This document shows, piece by piece, positions 1-10,775 of a DNA stretch of 54,146 nucleotides (the stretch's first letter is position 1; each line of letters starts with the position of its first letter). This DNA comes from Alphaproteobacteria bacterium (lineage in GTDB: Bacteria; Pseudomonadota; Alphaproteobacteria; JAJFIK01). The notes under the pieces are model-generated. The model was not told the origin of the DNA, did not search any database, and was given only the letters and a program-made list of their open reading frames with translations. Position numbers and translations under genes: made by a program. Where the stretch lies: assembly GCA_021774965.1 (NCBI GenBank), contig JAJFIL010000144.1, forward strand, positions 1 to 54,146. Reading direction: 5' to 3'.

Positions 1-1353
1 GTGACGGACCTTGTGGGTTTTGTCACATTGCTGCTTATCCCGATCCCGATGATTCAGGATCTGGCGGTCATGGCCTCTATCGGTGTGCTGCTGAAAATCC
101 TGACCAATCTGATCATGCTGCCGTTGGTGGTGTCTTACTTCCGGTTCAATGAAAACTATGTGGTGCGGCTGAACAAAGCCCGCGAATTCCGCAAAAAGAT
201 CATGACGGTGTTCGGCTATGCCGCTTTCACACCGATTGCGATTTTGTTCTTTATCGGCGGTGTCATTGTTTTCATCAACGCTGTTCAGGGAAGCCAGGAT
301 CGCCACATCGGGGACCTGCACGCAGGCTCGCCTGAGCTACGACCTGAGGCGCGATACAATGTGGATAGCCGACAGATTGCGGCGGATTACTCCATCGGGC
401 TTAATCTGTTGACTGTCATTGTCGAGGCCGAACCAGAATCCTGTATCAACTACGACGATATGGCCTTCCTGAACGAGTTTTCCTGGGCCATGACCAATGT
501 GCCAGGCGTTCTGTCTGTGGCGTCCTTGCCGTTTGCTACCAAGCGCTCAAACGCTGGGTGGAATGAAGGTAATCTCAAATGGACGGCCTTGCCGCGGAAT
601 ACATTCTCTCTGGTGCAGGCGACATCGCCTATTCCAACATCGTCGGGCTTACTCAACGCCAATTGTTCGCTGATGCCGGTGCAGATCTTTACTGAAGACA
701 GCCGCGCGACCACCATCGAGACGGTGGTGCATGCCGTGGAAGAATGGCGTGATGCCAACTCGGTGGAGAACATAAATATCCGCCTTGCATCGGGTAATGT
801 GGGTGTTGCGGCTGCTACCAACCAGACGGTGGAAGAGGCTGAATTGCCCATGCTGCTAGCGGTCTATGCCGTGATCATCATCATGGTGTTTGCCACCTAT
901 CGAGATTGGCGGGCGACCATTGCCTGTTGTGTGCCGCTGACCATTGCCACGTTTATTGGCTATTGGTTCATGAGCTATGCCGAGATCGGCCTGAAAGTGT
1001 CGACCCTACCGGTGATGGTGCTCGCGGTGGGATTGGGTGTGGATTATGCGTTCTACATATACAATCGAGTGCAGTTCCATCTCTCTGAGGGGATGAACAT
1101 CACCAAGTCCTATCAGCTGACCATGTATGAAACCGGCATGGCGGTGGTGTTCGTGGCCTTGACCATGGCCATGGGTGTCTCCACCTGGGTCTTCTCGGCG
1201 CTGAAATTCCAGGCCGACATGGGACTGTTGCTGTTCGTGATGTTCATGACCAACATGATCATGGCGGTTACGATCTTGCCCGCCATTGCGGTCCTGCTGG
1301 ATCTGATCTTCCCGCGCAGAAAAGCCGTTCGGGCTCCTGCTGGCGGGCACTAG
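1..1353 (+). CDS. RND/MMPL-family transporter, C-terminal portion (5' end outside window)
   Basis: Open from base 1. Multiple TM segments and MMPL-like motifs (PVMVLAVGLGVDYAFYIYNRV, FVALTMAMGVSTWVFSALKFQADMGLLL). Confidence 0.85.
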   Translation: MTDLVGFVTLLLIPIPMIQDLAVMASIGVLLKILTNLIMLPLVVSYFRFNENYVVRLNKAREFRKKIMTVFGYAAFTPIAILFFIGGVIVFINAVQGSQDRHIGDLHAGSPELRPEARYNVDSRQIAADYSIGLNLLTVIVEAEPESCINYDDMAFLNEFSWAMTNVPGVLSVASLPFATKRSNAGWNEGNLKWTALPRNTFSLVQATSPIPTSSGLLNANCSLMPVQIFTEDSRATTIETVVHAVEEWRDANSVENINIRLASGNVGVAAATNQTVEEAELPMLLAVYAVIIIMVFATYRDWRATIACCVPLTIATFIGYWFMSYAEIGLKVSTLPVMVLAVGLGVDYAFYIYNRVQFHLSEGMNITKSYQLTMYETGMAVVFVALTMAMGVSTWVFSALKFQADMGLLLFVMFMTNMIMAVTILPAIAVLLDLIFPRRKAVRAPAGGH

Positions 1354-1484
1354 TGAGACATAGCCTCGGGGCATCGAATTGGATGCTCCGAGGCACTTTC
1401 CAAACTTGAATTCCCGTGCCAAGGTCCGGCAACAAAGTTCGGCACCAAGTGACATTGATTTTCAGGCTCTGGGAGGAGCGAGAT

Positions 1485-1964
1485 ATGTTCGGCAAACTCT
1501 TTGGATGGCTCAAGACCGCAGAACCGGACGCCCCACCGGCTCCGGAAGTGGATTTCTCCCGTAAGGAAATTGCGGCAGCCGCATTGTTGGTAGAAAGCTC
1601 CCGTCTGGACACAAATTTCGATGACAAGGAACACGCGGCCATTGAGCGCCTGGTCCGGGAAAAATTTGCATTGAGTGAAACCGATGCTCACGAACTTCTG
1701 GAATATGCAGCAAAACGTCAGGGTGAGGTCTACTCAGATTGGGTCTTCACCGAGACCGTGCGCAAGGAGTTTAGCGAGGCAGAACGGGTAGAGATTATCG
1801 GCATGTTGTGGGAAGTCGCCTATGCGGACGGCACTTTGCACCGCTTTGAGGCGCATATGATCCACCGGGTGGCGGATGAGCTTGGTGTCGATAAAGCGAC
1901 CATGGAGCAAAGCCGGAAGGACGCGCTCCAGCGCCTCGGGATGGATGATCCTGCGAAAAGCTAA
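1485..1964 (+). CDS. TerB-like (tellurite resistance TerB family) protein
   Basis: ATG at 1485 with upstream GGGAGGAG. Helical acidic protein with TerB-like pattern (AAAALLVESSRLDTNFDDKEHAAIERLV...MLWEVAYADGTLHRFEAHMIHRVADELGV). Confidence 0.75.
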   Translation: MFGKLFGWLKTAEPDAPPAPEVDFSRKEIAAAALLVESSRLDTNFDDKEHAAIERLVREKFALSETDAHELLEYAAKRQGEVYSDWVFTETVRKEFSEAERVEIIGMLWEVAYADGTLHRFEAHMIHRVADELGVDKATMEQSRKDALQRLGMDDPAKS

Positions 1965-1969
1965 TTTGT

Positions 1970-2617
1970 TTATCGCAGATCAAGGCCCACAACTTTTTCC
2001 AAATCCGTAATGGCCTGAGCGCCGCTGACCACTTTGATGGTGGTCATGCCGAGTGCGCGCGCGGGTTTGCAGTTCACCCCCAGATCATCCAGATAAACGC
2101 AAGCCTCGGGTTCAACGTCCAAGGCCTTGCACATCATCTGATAGATGCGCGGGTCCGGCTTTCTGACACCTGCCTTGTAGCTCTCGATGAGATGATCAAA
2201 TAGGGCAAAGACCGGGGCCATGGTGGCAGCCCTCTTGCCTGCTTCCCAGAACTCGGAACCCTCTTCTGCTGGTTTCACATTATTGGTGATGCAGCCGGTC
2301 TTGAACTGGCCTTTGCAGACCTCCAGCGCGCGCACCATGGCGGGGCGCAGATCGCCATGCAGCAGGGCGATGACATCGGCGCCCGGCACATTGTGCCCTT
2401 GGGCGCGGGCCTCTGCTGCAAATTCAGTATCAAACTGAGAAGGGGTAATATCGGATCGCTCGAACTGTGCCCAGGCATTGGTATCGGGATTGGCGGCATT
2501 GATGGAGCGAATAAAATCCGTCGGCAGGCCGTGCTCAACCTCATAGCGGTTGAATGCCTCAAAGGGGGATGTGGTGAACACCCCGCCAAAATCCCAGATC
2601 ACCGCCTTGATACTCAT
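1970..2617 (-). CDS. HAD-superfamily hydrolase
   Basis: N-terminal VIWDFGGVF (HAD motif I), C-terminal KPDPRIYQMMCKALDVEPEACVYLDDLGVNCKPARALGM (motifs III/IV). Confidence 0.88.
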   Translation of the reverse strand: MSIKAVIWDFGGVFTTSPFEAFNRYEVEHGLPTDFIRSINAANPDTNAWAQFERSDITPSQFDTEFAAEARAQGHNVPGADVIALLHGDLRPAMVRALEVCKGQFKTGCITNNVKPAEEGSEFWEAGKRAATMAPVFALFDHLIESYKAGVRKPDPRIYQMMCKALDVEPEACVYLDDLGVNCKPARALGMTTIKVVSGAQAITDLEKVVGLDLR

Positions 2618-2766
2618 CTATCATTCCCTTCTTTGCCCGAACAATCGGGACTCATATCACAATAGAGGAGCGGGGAGCTCCCTTGAAGGTCGAAAACAAA
2701 TTCTATCTGTAACGTGCCCGGTGCTGGTATCGTCTAACCCACAAATCATAATCGCGGAGATCCATC

Positions 2767-3333
2767 ATGGCGCTTTTTCCTTCCCTGCCCGAAATCCCCC
2801 ACCTGGGCGATACGTTCAAACGCTTCCCCAAGGGCCTAAAGCCATTGTTGGAATATCATGATGTCTTTCTGCGGGAGGATAACAGTGAGATGACCATTGG
2901 ACAGCGAGAGCTGATCGCAGCTTTTGTCTCCGGTCTCAACAAGTGCAAGTTTTGCCAGACGGCTCACGATTTGGCCTCTCGCGCCTTCGGCGTGGAGGAA
3001 GAGCTTTTGGACCAGCTCCACGAGAATTTTGAAACAGCGCCAGTGGATGAGAAAATGCGTCCGATCCTGGCTTACGTGCGCAAACTGACGGAAGTGCCCA
3101 TCAAGCTGGTCTCAGCAGACGCACAAGCGGTCTATGATGCAGGGTGGTCGGAAGATGCGCTTTATGATGCGGTCGCCATTTGTGCGCTTTACAATTTCAT
3201 GAACCGCATTGTCGAGGGGACCGGCGTTATTCCGGGTCAGGAATATCACGAGCCCACGACAGAAGACCTCGCACGCCGGCGCAATGGCACATACATGCAA
3301 TGGGCGCAGGGTGCGGGTCTCTTGGAAGACTGA
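2767..3333 (+). CDS. Peroxidase-related / AhpD-like carboxymuconolactone decarboxylase family protein
   Basis: CKFCQTAH motif (CxxC...H) and surrounding helical context typical of AhpD-like proteins. Confidence 0.8.
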   Translation: MALFPSLPEIPHLGDTFKRFPKGLKPLLEYHDVFLREDNSEMTIGQRELIAAFVSGLNKCKFCQTAHDLASRAFGVEEELLDQLHENFETAPVDEKMRPILAYVRKLTEVPIKLVSADAQAVYDAGWSEDALYDAVAICALYNFMNRIVEGTGVIPGQEYHEPTTEDLARRRNGTYMQWAQGAGLLED

Positions 3334-3343
3334 TTACCGGAAC

Positions 3344-3763
3344 CTAAGCCGCTTGGCTTTGTTCCGCAGCTTCGATCATGATATTGGACAGCAGGGTATA
3401 GGCTGCGATCCAGGCTTGGCGGACCTGAGGTGTGAACTCATCACCCAGGCCCTTTTCAAGGGTCCAGATCAAGGCTTCACCAACGGTGCCATAGTGCGTG
3501 GCATTGACGCCATATTTGACGTGCTTCACGCCCAGGTCCCGAACGGTTGGCAGGATCGTGTCTGGCAAGGCCAGGCCACTGACCACTGTTGCCAAGGCTG
3601 CCATCAGTTTTTTGCGTTGTTCTGTTATGTCCTTGGGAAAAAACGATTCCACAGAGGGATCGATTTCAAACAAGCGACCGTAGAAAAGCTCGGATGCTGT
3701 GTCTTTGATCGGCAAAACTTTTTGAAAGCTCAGCTGTACGAGCTCTATTTGTTCCGGTGTCAT
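3344..3763 (-). CDS. Single-domain globin (bacterial hemoglobin-like)
   Basis: MTPEQIELVQLSFQKVLPI...FYGRLFEIDPSVESFF...LGVKHVKYGVNATHYGTVGEALIWTLEKGLGDEFTPQVRQAW matches the flavohemoglobin/Vgb globin-domain pattern, without a reductase domain. Confidence 0.88.
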   Translation of the reverse strand: MTPEQIELVQLSFQKVLPIKDTASELFYGRLFEIDPSVESFFPKDITEQRKKLMAALATVVSGLALPDTILPTVRDLGVKHVKYGVNATHYGTVGEALIWTLEKGLGDEFTPQVRQAWIAAYTLLSNIMIEAAEQSQAA

Positions 3764-4145
3764 AGGGGCCTCCCTTAATAGCGTTGCAAGCCATTCTCAC
3801 AAAATTCCCCTGCAATCCGGTTAAGGGGGTTCACACGACCCCTTCCGCATTCCTTGTTTCTATAAGGGTTTGATGTGAGTGCGGTGCGCAAGAGCCCTCG
3901 CGATAGACGTTAGATTTTGTTAGGAAATCATAAGGCGTGCGTCAGTCAAGCTCTTGCGATTGGCGGCAGGCCTTGCCTGTACAGGCCTCTTTGCGGTGTA
4001 CGTGTTGGCCCAAAATGACCCAAAAGGACTTAGCGCTGTAGAAGGGTCGGTAAATTCATCTGTATGGTGAATAAACCATTACCAAGAAATTTAATAGAAT
4101 TCCGCCCCGCCAGTTTAACCAGGCAATGTCTCACCCCGGAGTGTG

Positions 4146-5429
4146 TCAGGCAAATCCAACATCTTTTGACCAGGCGTGGGTGGCCTCCACCATGGCGGAA
4201 GTCAGCGCTGCAAGGTCGTCCTTTGAGATCACGTAAGGTGGGGTGGTGTAAATGATGTCTCGGAAGGGCCGAACCCACACGCCTGCTTCCACAAATCTTC
4301 GCTTAAGATCATCAAGCTCTCGCATCTCCTCGACCTGAATAACACCGATAGCACCGCGCACACGCACATCTACAACACCAGGAATGTCGCGCGCCGGGGC
4401 AAGGCCCGTCTCAAGGCCTCGTCCAATTGCGGAGACTTGCTCCAGACGCGGCTCGCTTTCGAACAAATCAAGCGATGCGTTTGCCGCAGCACAGGCCAGC
4501 GCATTGCCCATGTAGGTGGGCCCATGCATGAGGGCTTGGCCCGGATCGTCTGTGTAGAATGCATCGAACACATGTTCCCGAGCGATAGTCGCCGCCAGCG
4601 GAAGGGTGCCTCCCGTAAGTGCCTTGGAAAGGGTCATGATATCCGGCACGACTCCTGCCTGCTCGCAGGCGAACATTGTTCCCAGACGGCCAAAGCCCAC
4701 GAAGATCTCATCCAGGATCAGCAATATATTGTGCGCGTCGCACGCTTTGCGAATGCGGGCCAGTGTGTCGGCGGAGTGAAATACCATGCCGCCCGCGCCT
4801 TGTACCAATGGCTCCATCACCACAGCGGCAATCTCATGTCCGTAGCGCGTCAGAGTGTCTTCGAAAGATTTGATACTGGCCTCGTCTTGAGGCAGGTCCA
4901 CCACCAATTGATCCGGCACAACACCGGTGAAAAGCGAATGCATGCCCTCTTCGGGATCGCACACGGACATGGTCATAAATGTGTCGCCGTGATAACCGCC
5001 CTTGAACGAGAGAAAGCGTGTACGGCGCGTCCCCTTGTTGAGCCAATATTGGGTTGCCATTTTCATGGCAATCTCTACCGAGACTGATCCGCTTTCGGAA
5101 TAAAATACGCGAGAGAGATCGCCCGGGCACATGGCTGCCAGCCGCGTGGCAAGGCGATAGGCCTGCTCATGGGCCAAGCCGCCCAGCATCACATGGGGAA
5201 TGGTTTCGATCTGCGCCTTAACTGCGGCCTCAATGTGCGGATGGCAGTATCCATGTACCGTGGTCCACCAGCTGGAGACCCCATCAATGAGGCGACGTCC
5301 ATCCTCAAGTGTTAGATGCACACCGGAAGCACTCCTCACGCCAATGGGCGCGGGCACCGTTTTCATCTGAGTATAAGGCAGCCAGATGTGTTTCAGGCCT
5401 TGGCTCAACCAGGGTGCATCATTGCTCAT
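4146..5429 (-). CDS. bioA: Adenosylmethionine-8-amino-7-oxononanoate aminotransferase
   Basis: Class III PLP aminotransferase with [61 protein letters not shown]. Overlaps bioB by 4 nt. Confidence 0.95.
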   Translation of the reverse strand: MSNDAPWLSQGLKHIWLPYTQMKTVPAPIGVRSASGVHLTLEDGRRLIDGVSSWWTTVHGYCHPHIEAAVKAQIETIPHVMLGGLAHEQAYRLATRLAAMCPGDLSRVFYSESGSVSVEIAMKMATQYWLNKGTRRTRFLSFKGGYHGDTFMTMSVCDPEEGMHSLFTGVVPDQLVVDLPQDEASIKSFEDTLTRYGHEIAAVVMEPLVQGAGGMVFHSADTLARIRKACDAHNILLILDEIFVGFGRLGTMFACEQAGVVPDIMTLSKALTGGTLPLAATIAREHVFDAFYTDDPGQALMHGPTYMGNALACAAANASLDLFESEPRLEQVSAIGRGLETGLAPARDIPGVVDVRVRGAIGVIQVEEMRELDDLKRRFVEAGVWVRPFRDIIYTTPPYVISKDDLAALTSAMVEATHAWSKDVGFA

Positions 5430-6478
5430 TCCGCCGCCTGAACACGCCCGTCACTCCCGCGCGAGGGCTTTTCAGAAGGGTTGGCGTGCGCGGGCATGGA
5501 ACGAATGCCCAGCCGCTCCATCAACGCTTCGTCATGATCCTTGCCCGGATTGGCAGTGGTCAGAAGCTTGTCGCCTACAAAGATAGAGTTCGCGCCTGCC
5601 AGGAAACACAAAGCCTGCATCTCATCGCTCATGTTCTCCCGGCCTGCCGAAAGCCGCACCACGGATTTTGGCATCATGATCCGTGCCACGGCGATCATGC
5701 GGACAAACTCGATGGGGTTGAGCGCATCAGAGCTGCCCAGCGGTGTGCCGGTCGTCGGCATCAACGCATTAATGGGCACCGACTGGGGGTGTTCCGGCAA
5801 ATTGGCCAGCGCCATGAGCATGCCGGCACGGTCGCTGTCGGCTTCGCCCATGCCGACAATGCCGCCGGAACAAACATTGATACCCGCTTCGCGTACGCGG
5901 GCAAGCGTATCCAATCTGTCCTGAAACGTCCGTGTGGTGATGACCTGGTCGTAATATTCAGGGGACGTATCAATATTGTGATTGTAATAGTCCAGTCCTG
6001 CATCGCCCAGGCGCTCGGTCTGTTCTGTCGATAACATGCCAAGGGTCATGCAGGTTTCCATGCCAAGGGCTTTGACCCCGCGCACCATGGCCTCAACGGT
6101 TGCCATGTCGCGATCCTTGGGCTCGCGCCAGGCGGCCCCCATGCAAAAGCGTGTGGCGCCGCCTTCTTTGGCGCGGGCGGCCTCATCGATGACTTTTTGA
6201 ACTTCCATCAGTTTGGAAGCGGGCAGGCCGGTATCGAACTTGGAGGATTGGTTGCAATAGCCACAATCCTCCGGGCAGCCCCCCGTTTTGATTGAACAAA
6301 GCTGGGAGAATTGCACTTCATTGGCGTCAAAATTCTTTCGGTGCGCAGTCTGCGCCGCAAAGGTCAAGTCCGCGAAAGGCAGAGCGAAAAGGGCCTCCAC
6401 CTCCTCACGCGCCCAATTATGCCGGGGCTCAGCCTCCAAGGCGTCTGCGGGCAAATGCTGTTCGGTCAAAGGGGCCAT
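5426..6478 (-). CDS. bioB: Biotin synthase
   Basis: Radical [24 protein letters not shown] motif. Start taken as the internal ATG (MAPLTEQ...); the provided ORF extends to 6556. Confidence 0.96.
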   Translation of the reverse strand: MAPLTEQHLPADALEAEPRHNWAREEVEALFALPFADLTFAAQTAHRKNFDANEVQFSQLCSIKTGGCPEDCGYCNQSSKFDTGLPASKLMEVQKVIDEAARAKEGGATRFCMGAAWREPKDRDMATVEAMVRGVKALGMETCMTLGMLSTEQTERLGDAGLDYYNHNIDTSPEYYDQVITTRTFQDRLDTLARVREAGINVCSGGIVGMGEADSDRAGMLMALANLPEHPQSVPINALMPTTGTPLGSSDALNPIEFVRMIAVARIMMPKSVVRLSAGRENMSDEMQALCFLAGANSIFVGDKLLTTANPGKDHDEALMERLGIRSMPAHANPSEKPSRGSDGRVQAAE

Positions 6479-6727
6479 GAGGCGAATTTCCTGCGGGCTA
6501 GGGGGAAGGGATGATGATGCGGCGGGGATTTTCTGCCCCTCCGGCCACGGGGTCAAGGGGCGGGATTAACGGGATAAAACGCCTGAACCAGCACCTCCCG
6601 GCCAATGTGGCACCCTGTGACCATTCTGTCCTTGATTTTAAGCCGGTTCCGGTTGAAGCTTCGGCCCTATTCCCTGGGGGAAACACCCCGGGGGCAGGGG
6701 CTCAACTAAGTTTTTGGGGAACTAACA

Positions 6728-8683
6728 ATGGCTCGACTTTTCTTGCGTGCAGCAAGCCTTGCTGCTGCTGTGGTATTTTCATTTTTCAGCACTTCCGCAC
6801 TTGCCCAGACGTCGCTTCCTGTAGAGGCATATTTCAGCGCTATGGGTGATCTGGAGCTTTCTCCTGATGGTCGTTACATCAGCATGATCCAACCGAGAGA
6901 GGGGCGTACCGCACTTGTCGTGTATCCCATTGGGGGCGGCGAGCCAAATCTGATCGAGCCTGGGAACCGGGGGACAACCGAACATCTGGAAGTGTCGAAC
7001 CATTTCTGGTCGGGTGATCGGATTATTATATCCGTGAACTGGAATGACCACTACAGGTCCACCCGCGCCAATTTCCGTTTGGAGCAAACGCGACTTCTTT
7101 CTGTTTTACCCGATGGCCGAGATGCGCAGGTGTTGTTTGAGTCACGACAGGATCTTGAATCTGGGATATCCCAAGAAAGCGATATTGTTGATACGCTCCC
7201 AGATGAAGAGGAACACATACTCGTTGCTCTGCGCGACTGCCAGACGGCGATTTGCATCCGAACAGTTCACAAGGTGAATATTAATACCGGGCGCTCCGTC
7301 ATCGTAGCACGTGGCGGCGAGGATACATTTGGCTGGGCGACAGATTCAGACGGGCAGGTTCTTGCTCGGATTGATAATGACGATGGAACCTACCGCATTT
7401 TTACGCGTGAACAGGGCTCGGTAAATTGGCGCGAAATCATGTCCCGCCCATCATTTGGTGGTCATGGTCAAACCACTCTTGGCTTGATTGATGTCGTGGA
7501 GGGGATGCTGTATCTGCGCTCCAACCATGAAGGTCGTGTGGGCATATATCGCACTAGCGCTGTGTCTGGTGGAGAAATGGAGCGGCTCTTTCTCCACGAT
7601 ACCTTTGATGCTGGATCATTAGACATCGATTACGACGAAGACACTGTGACATCCGTGAGTTATATGGGGCATACCTTGCAGCAGGAGTTTTATGACGAAG
7701 AGGCTGAGGCGGACCACAATCGTTACAACAGATTTGTTCCTGGCGAATACGTCAATGTTATTGAGGAAAATGATGATGAAAATCTTCGCATCCTGGCTGG
7801 CTACGGGCCAGGCGATCCAACAATTTACTACTTAATGGATGATGAGGCCGGTACAATTAATGAAATTGGCCAGCAATTTCCTCAGCTACACCCAGGAAAT
7901 GTGTCGTCTCCAATCCTTATGACCTATAATGCGCGTGACGGACTGGAGATTCCGGGCTATCTGTTCTTACCACCTGGGCAAACTGTCGAAGACGGACCTT
8001 TCCCCCTCGTACTTTATCCGCACGGCGGTCCCAATGCCCGTGACAATATGATGTTTGGTGGAACTCTACGTCAGTATTTGGCAGGCCAAGGCTACGCAGT
8101 TTTTCAACCCCAGTTTCGGGGGTCTCGCGGGTTCGGGAATGAATTTATGCGTGCAGGCTTTGAAGAATGGGGCGGAGCCATGCAGGATGATCTGACAGAC
8201 GGGGTCCAGTTTCTAATTGATCAAGGCATCGCCGATTCTGAGCATATGTGTATTGTGGGATGGAGTTATTCCGCCTACGCAGCAGTTATGGGAGCGATAA
8301 AGACGCCCAACTTATTCAACTGTGCTGCAGGCATAAATGGTGTTTATGACCTTCCTGCCCTTCGCGGGGAATTGACCACTAGCCGAGCATGGGCGTCATT
8401 GCGATTTTGGGGGAATACGATGGGTGAGAATGAGGCAGAATTGGCGCGCGTATCTCCTGCGCGTCGAGCTGATGAAATTCAAATCCCGGTGCTGATTCTG
8501 GCCAGCGAAGAAGATCAAACGGCCCCCTATGAGGAAAGCCAGCGAATGATCCAAGCGTTGCGCCAAGCGGATCGGGATTTTGACAGTCACATTTATGAGT
8601 ATGGAAATCACTCACTTGATTATAGACCAAGCCGAATTGATGCCTATGAGCGCATGGTGCGGTTTTTAGAAGAGCATATGTAA
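6728..8683 (+). CDS. Exported S9-family peptidase (prolyl oligopeptidase-like), paralog 1
   Basis: Signal peptide (MARLFLRAASLAAAVVFSFFSTSALA), beta-propeller-like N-terminus, alpha/beta-hydrolase C-terminus with YPHGGPN, GWSYSAYAA, SEEDQTAP and GNHS. Confidence 0.88.
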   Translation: MARLFLRAASLAAAVVFSFFSTSALAQTSLPVEAYFSAMGDLELSPDGRYISMIQPREGRTALVVYPIGGGEPNLIEPGNRGTTEHLEVSNHFWSGDRIIISVNWNDHYRSTRANFRLEQTRLLSVLPDGRDAQVLFESRQDLESGISQESDIVDTLPDEEEHILVALRDCQTAICIRTVHKVNINTGRSVIVARGGEDTFGWATDSDGQVLARIDNDDGTYRIFTREQGSVNWREIMSRPSFGGHGQTTLGLIDVVEGMLYLRSNHEGRVGIYRTSAVSGGEMERLFLHDTFDAGSLDIDYDEDTVTSVSYMGHTLQQEFYDEEAEADHNRYNRFVPGEYVNVIEENDDENLRILAGYGPGDPTIYYLMDDEAGTINEIGQQFPQLHPGNVSSPILMTYNARDGLEIPGYLFLPPGQTVEDGPFPLVLYPHGGPNARDNMMFGGTLRQYLAGQGYAVFQPQFRGSRGFGNEFMRAGFEEWGGAMQDDLTDGVQFLIDQGIADSEHMCIVGWSYSAYAAVMGAIKTPNLFNCAAGINGVYDLPALRGELTTSRAWASLRFWGNTMGENEAELARVSPARRADEIQIPVLILASEEDQTAPYEESQRMIQALRQADRDFDSHIYEYGNHSLDYRPSRIDAYERMVRFLEEHM

Positions 8684-8712
8684 GGCTCTGAACTCTGTCT
8701 CAAATAAGCATC

Positions 8713-8747
8713 AACGCCCGCCTCATGAATGTGAGGCGGGCGTTTTT
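8713..8747 (+). terminator. Rho-independent terminator after S9 paralog 1
   Basis: AACGCCCGCCTCA-loop-TGAGGCGGGCGTTTTT: long GC stem followed by a T run. Confidence 0.88.
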
Positions 8748-8826
8748 GTTCTCGCGGGGAGGTTGAAATTGCTGACGAGTACGGTAAACTAGAGGCACGT
8801 CAGGCTGGCAATCTTTGGGGGGTGTC

Positions 8827-10761
8827 ATGGTGAGGTCTTGGGTTCGCGTGTTGGGGGCGATGTTCATCGGTCTTTGTATGATTGGCAGCGCCAATTCAAC
8901 CCCTCCGACTGCGGAAGATTTCATTCCTGAGTTTTTCAACGTGCAACTCTCTCCCGACGGTGCGCATGTTGCGACTGTGCGACCCTTTGATGGGCGCAAT
9001 GCCGTCGTTATCTATCGCTTTGATGAGACGCCTGCCAGCGGGGCCCAACCTGTTGCCGTAATTCCATCTGGCGCGGACGTAGATATTGTTGGATACCGAT
9101 GGGCCAACAACAGCCGGCTCTTGATTTATGTCGGCTGGGCGTTCCAGAACGTCAACCAATGGTATGACCTGGAATACGAAAACTCCGGTGGCCGCATGGT
9201 TTCTATAGATCTGGATGGCACGGACGTTCATTTGATTGGAGACATTAGCTTTGGCAACGTTGTTTCGATGCTGCCAAATGAGAGCGATTCGATCCTCGTT
9301 CAGCGTCTCGAAAATGGTCGCATCCGAGTTCATAGATACAATATTTACACCGGCGATTCTGAGATCGTCCGTACAGGGCGTAGTGGAGATGGCCTCTATA
9401 TAGCGGATCAAGACGGAGATATCCGGGCACTGCTAAATTGGGGATGGCACGTGGATTTGAGTGTCTATTGGCGCAATCCAAACAGTCGATCATGGCGGCG
9501 AGTTCTGCGATACAATTTTGAAGAGGGGCGCGGCTTGTCACTTTTGGGGTTTGGCGACAATGGCAATGAGCTCTACTTTTCTTCAAACCACGAAGGTCGA
9601 TACGGTATCTATCAACTGAGGCCAGACCGAAATCTGGAGCTTGAGCGCCTTTACCTTCACGGCGAAGTAGATGTGAGCGGGTACGGTGGAAGTAGTGAGA
9701 GCGGGGACCCACTCTATGTGTCCTTTGTTGACGACCTTGTTACGCGCGACTACCTGGATGAAGAGTTTGAAGCTCTTGATCGGAAGTTTGGCCGGGAACT
9801 ACCGGGTGAAATCGATATTTCCGTCCAATCAACCCGAGATGGAATGCGTCACGTTATTTGGAGTGGTGGCGCAGGAACCCCAGCAACATTCTATCTTTAT
9901 AGTGCAGAACAGGACGCCTATTCCCTGTTTGCACCGGCCTATCCCGAACTGAGGGCAGACCAACTCGCCAACGTACGGCGCGTGGATTATGAGGCCCGGG
10001 ATGGTCTGAGTATCCGGTCCTATCTTGCAGTACCACCTGGCGCAAATGAGGGGCCTATGCCCTTGGTGGTCATGCCCCACGGCGGACCCTTTGCGCAGGA
10101 TACACAGCACTTCGATGCGTTGCGGCAGTTCATTGCGTCTCGGGGGTATGCAGTGTTCACCCCAAACTACAGGGGCTCTACCGGCTTGGGAAATGAGTTC
10201 CATGAAACCGGGTGGGGCGAATGGGGCATGGGGATGCAGGATGATGTAACGGATGGTGTCCTGCACCTTATCTCGGAAGGTATTGCAGACCCTAGCCGGA
10301 TTTGCATCCTCGGTTGGTCCTATGGAGCCTATGCCGCCCTGCATGGGGCTGTGACAACGCCAAACCTCTTCCAATGTGCTGTTGGCATAAATGGGGTTTA
10401 TGACGTGTCAGTAACAAGAGCACCAAGACAGTTTCGATATTTCGGAGCCGGTTCGTATGCAGGTATAGAGCAATGGGATCACTTCATTGGCAATGCACAG
10501 TTCAGCAGAGAGGACATGCAGGCTCTTTCTCCTCGGCACAATGCAAATAGAGTACAAATTCCGGTTTTGCTCATTGCATCCAGCCAAGACCCTATTGCCC
10601 GAATTGCTCAGTCCGAAGATATGGCCCGAGCACTTCGCCGGGCAGATGTGGATCTTGGGACACTTTTCTTTTCTCAGGGCAACCACTCCATGACGTATGG
10701 CCCCTCCCGAATTTCAACGTACCAAAGAATTGAGGGTTTCCTCGCGCAGCATTTAAGATGA
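8827..10761 (+). CDS. Exported S9-family peptidase, paralog 2
   Basis: Start chosen at ATG 8827 (MVRSWVRVLGAMFIGLCMIGSANS). C-terminal MPHGGPFAQ, GWSYGAYAAL, SSQDPIA, GNHSMTYGPSRI. The ORF track starts at 8815. Confidence 0.87.
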   Translation: MVRSWVRVLGAMFIGLCMIGSANSTPPTAEDFIPEFFNVQLSPDGAHVATVRPFDGRNAVVIYRFDETPASGAQPVAVIPSGADVDIVGYRWANNSRLLIYVGWAFQNVNQWYDLEYENSGGRMVSIDLDGTDVHLIGDISFGNVVSMLPNESDSILVQRLENGRIRVHRYNIYTGDSEIVRTGRSGDGLYIADQDGDIRALLNWGWHVDLSVYWRNPNSRSWRRVLRYNFEEGRGLSLLGFGDNGNELYFSSNHEGRYGIYQLRPDRNLELERLYLHGEVDVSGYGGSSESGDPLYVSFVDDLVTRDYLDEEFEALDRKFGRELPGEIDISVQSTRDGMRHVIWSGGAGTPATFYLYSAEQDAYSLFAPAYPELRADQLANVRRVDYEARDGLSIRSYLAVPPGANEGPMPLVVMPHGGPFAQDTQHFDALRQFIASRGYAVFTPNYRGSTGLGNEFHETGWGEWGMGMQDDVTDGVLHLISEGIADPSRICILGWSYGAYAALHGAVTTPNLFQCAVGINGVYDVSVTRAPRQFRYFGAGSYAGIEQWDHFIGNAQFSREDMQALSPRHNANRVQIPVLLIASSQDPIARIAQSEDMARALRRADVDLGTLFFSQGNHSMTYGPSRISTYQRIEGFLAQHLR

Positions 10762-10775
10762 GGTTGGGGGGTATC

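Noticed and set aside
4146-6478. Search for a BioR-type operator (TTATMKATAA) near the bio genes
   Set aside because: No convincing match seen by eye in the bioB or bioF upstream regions.
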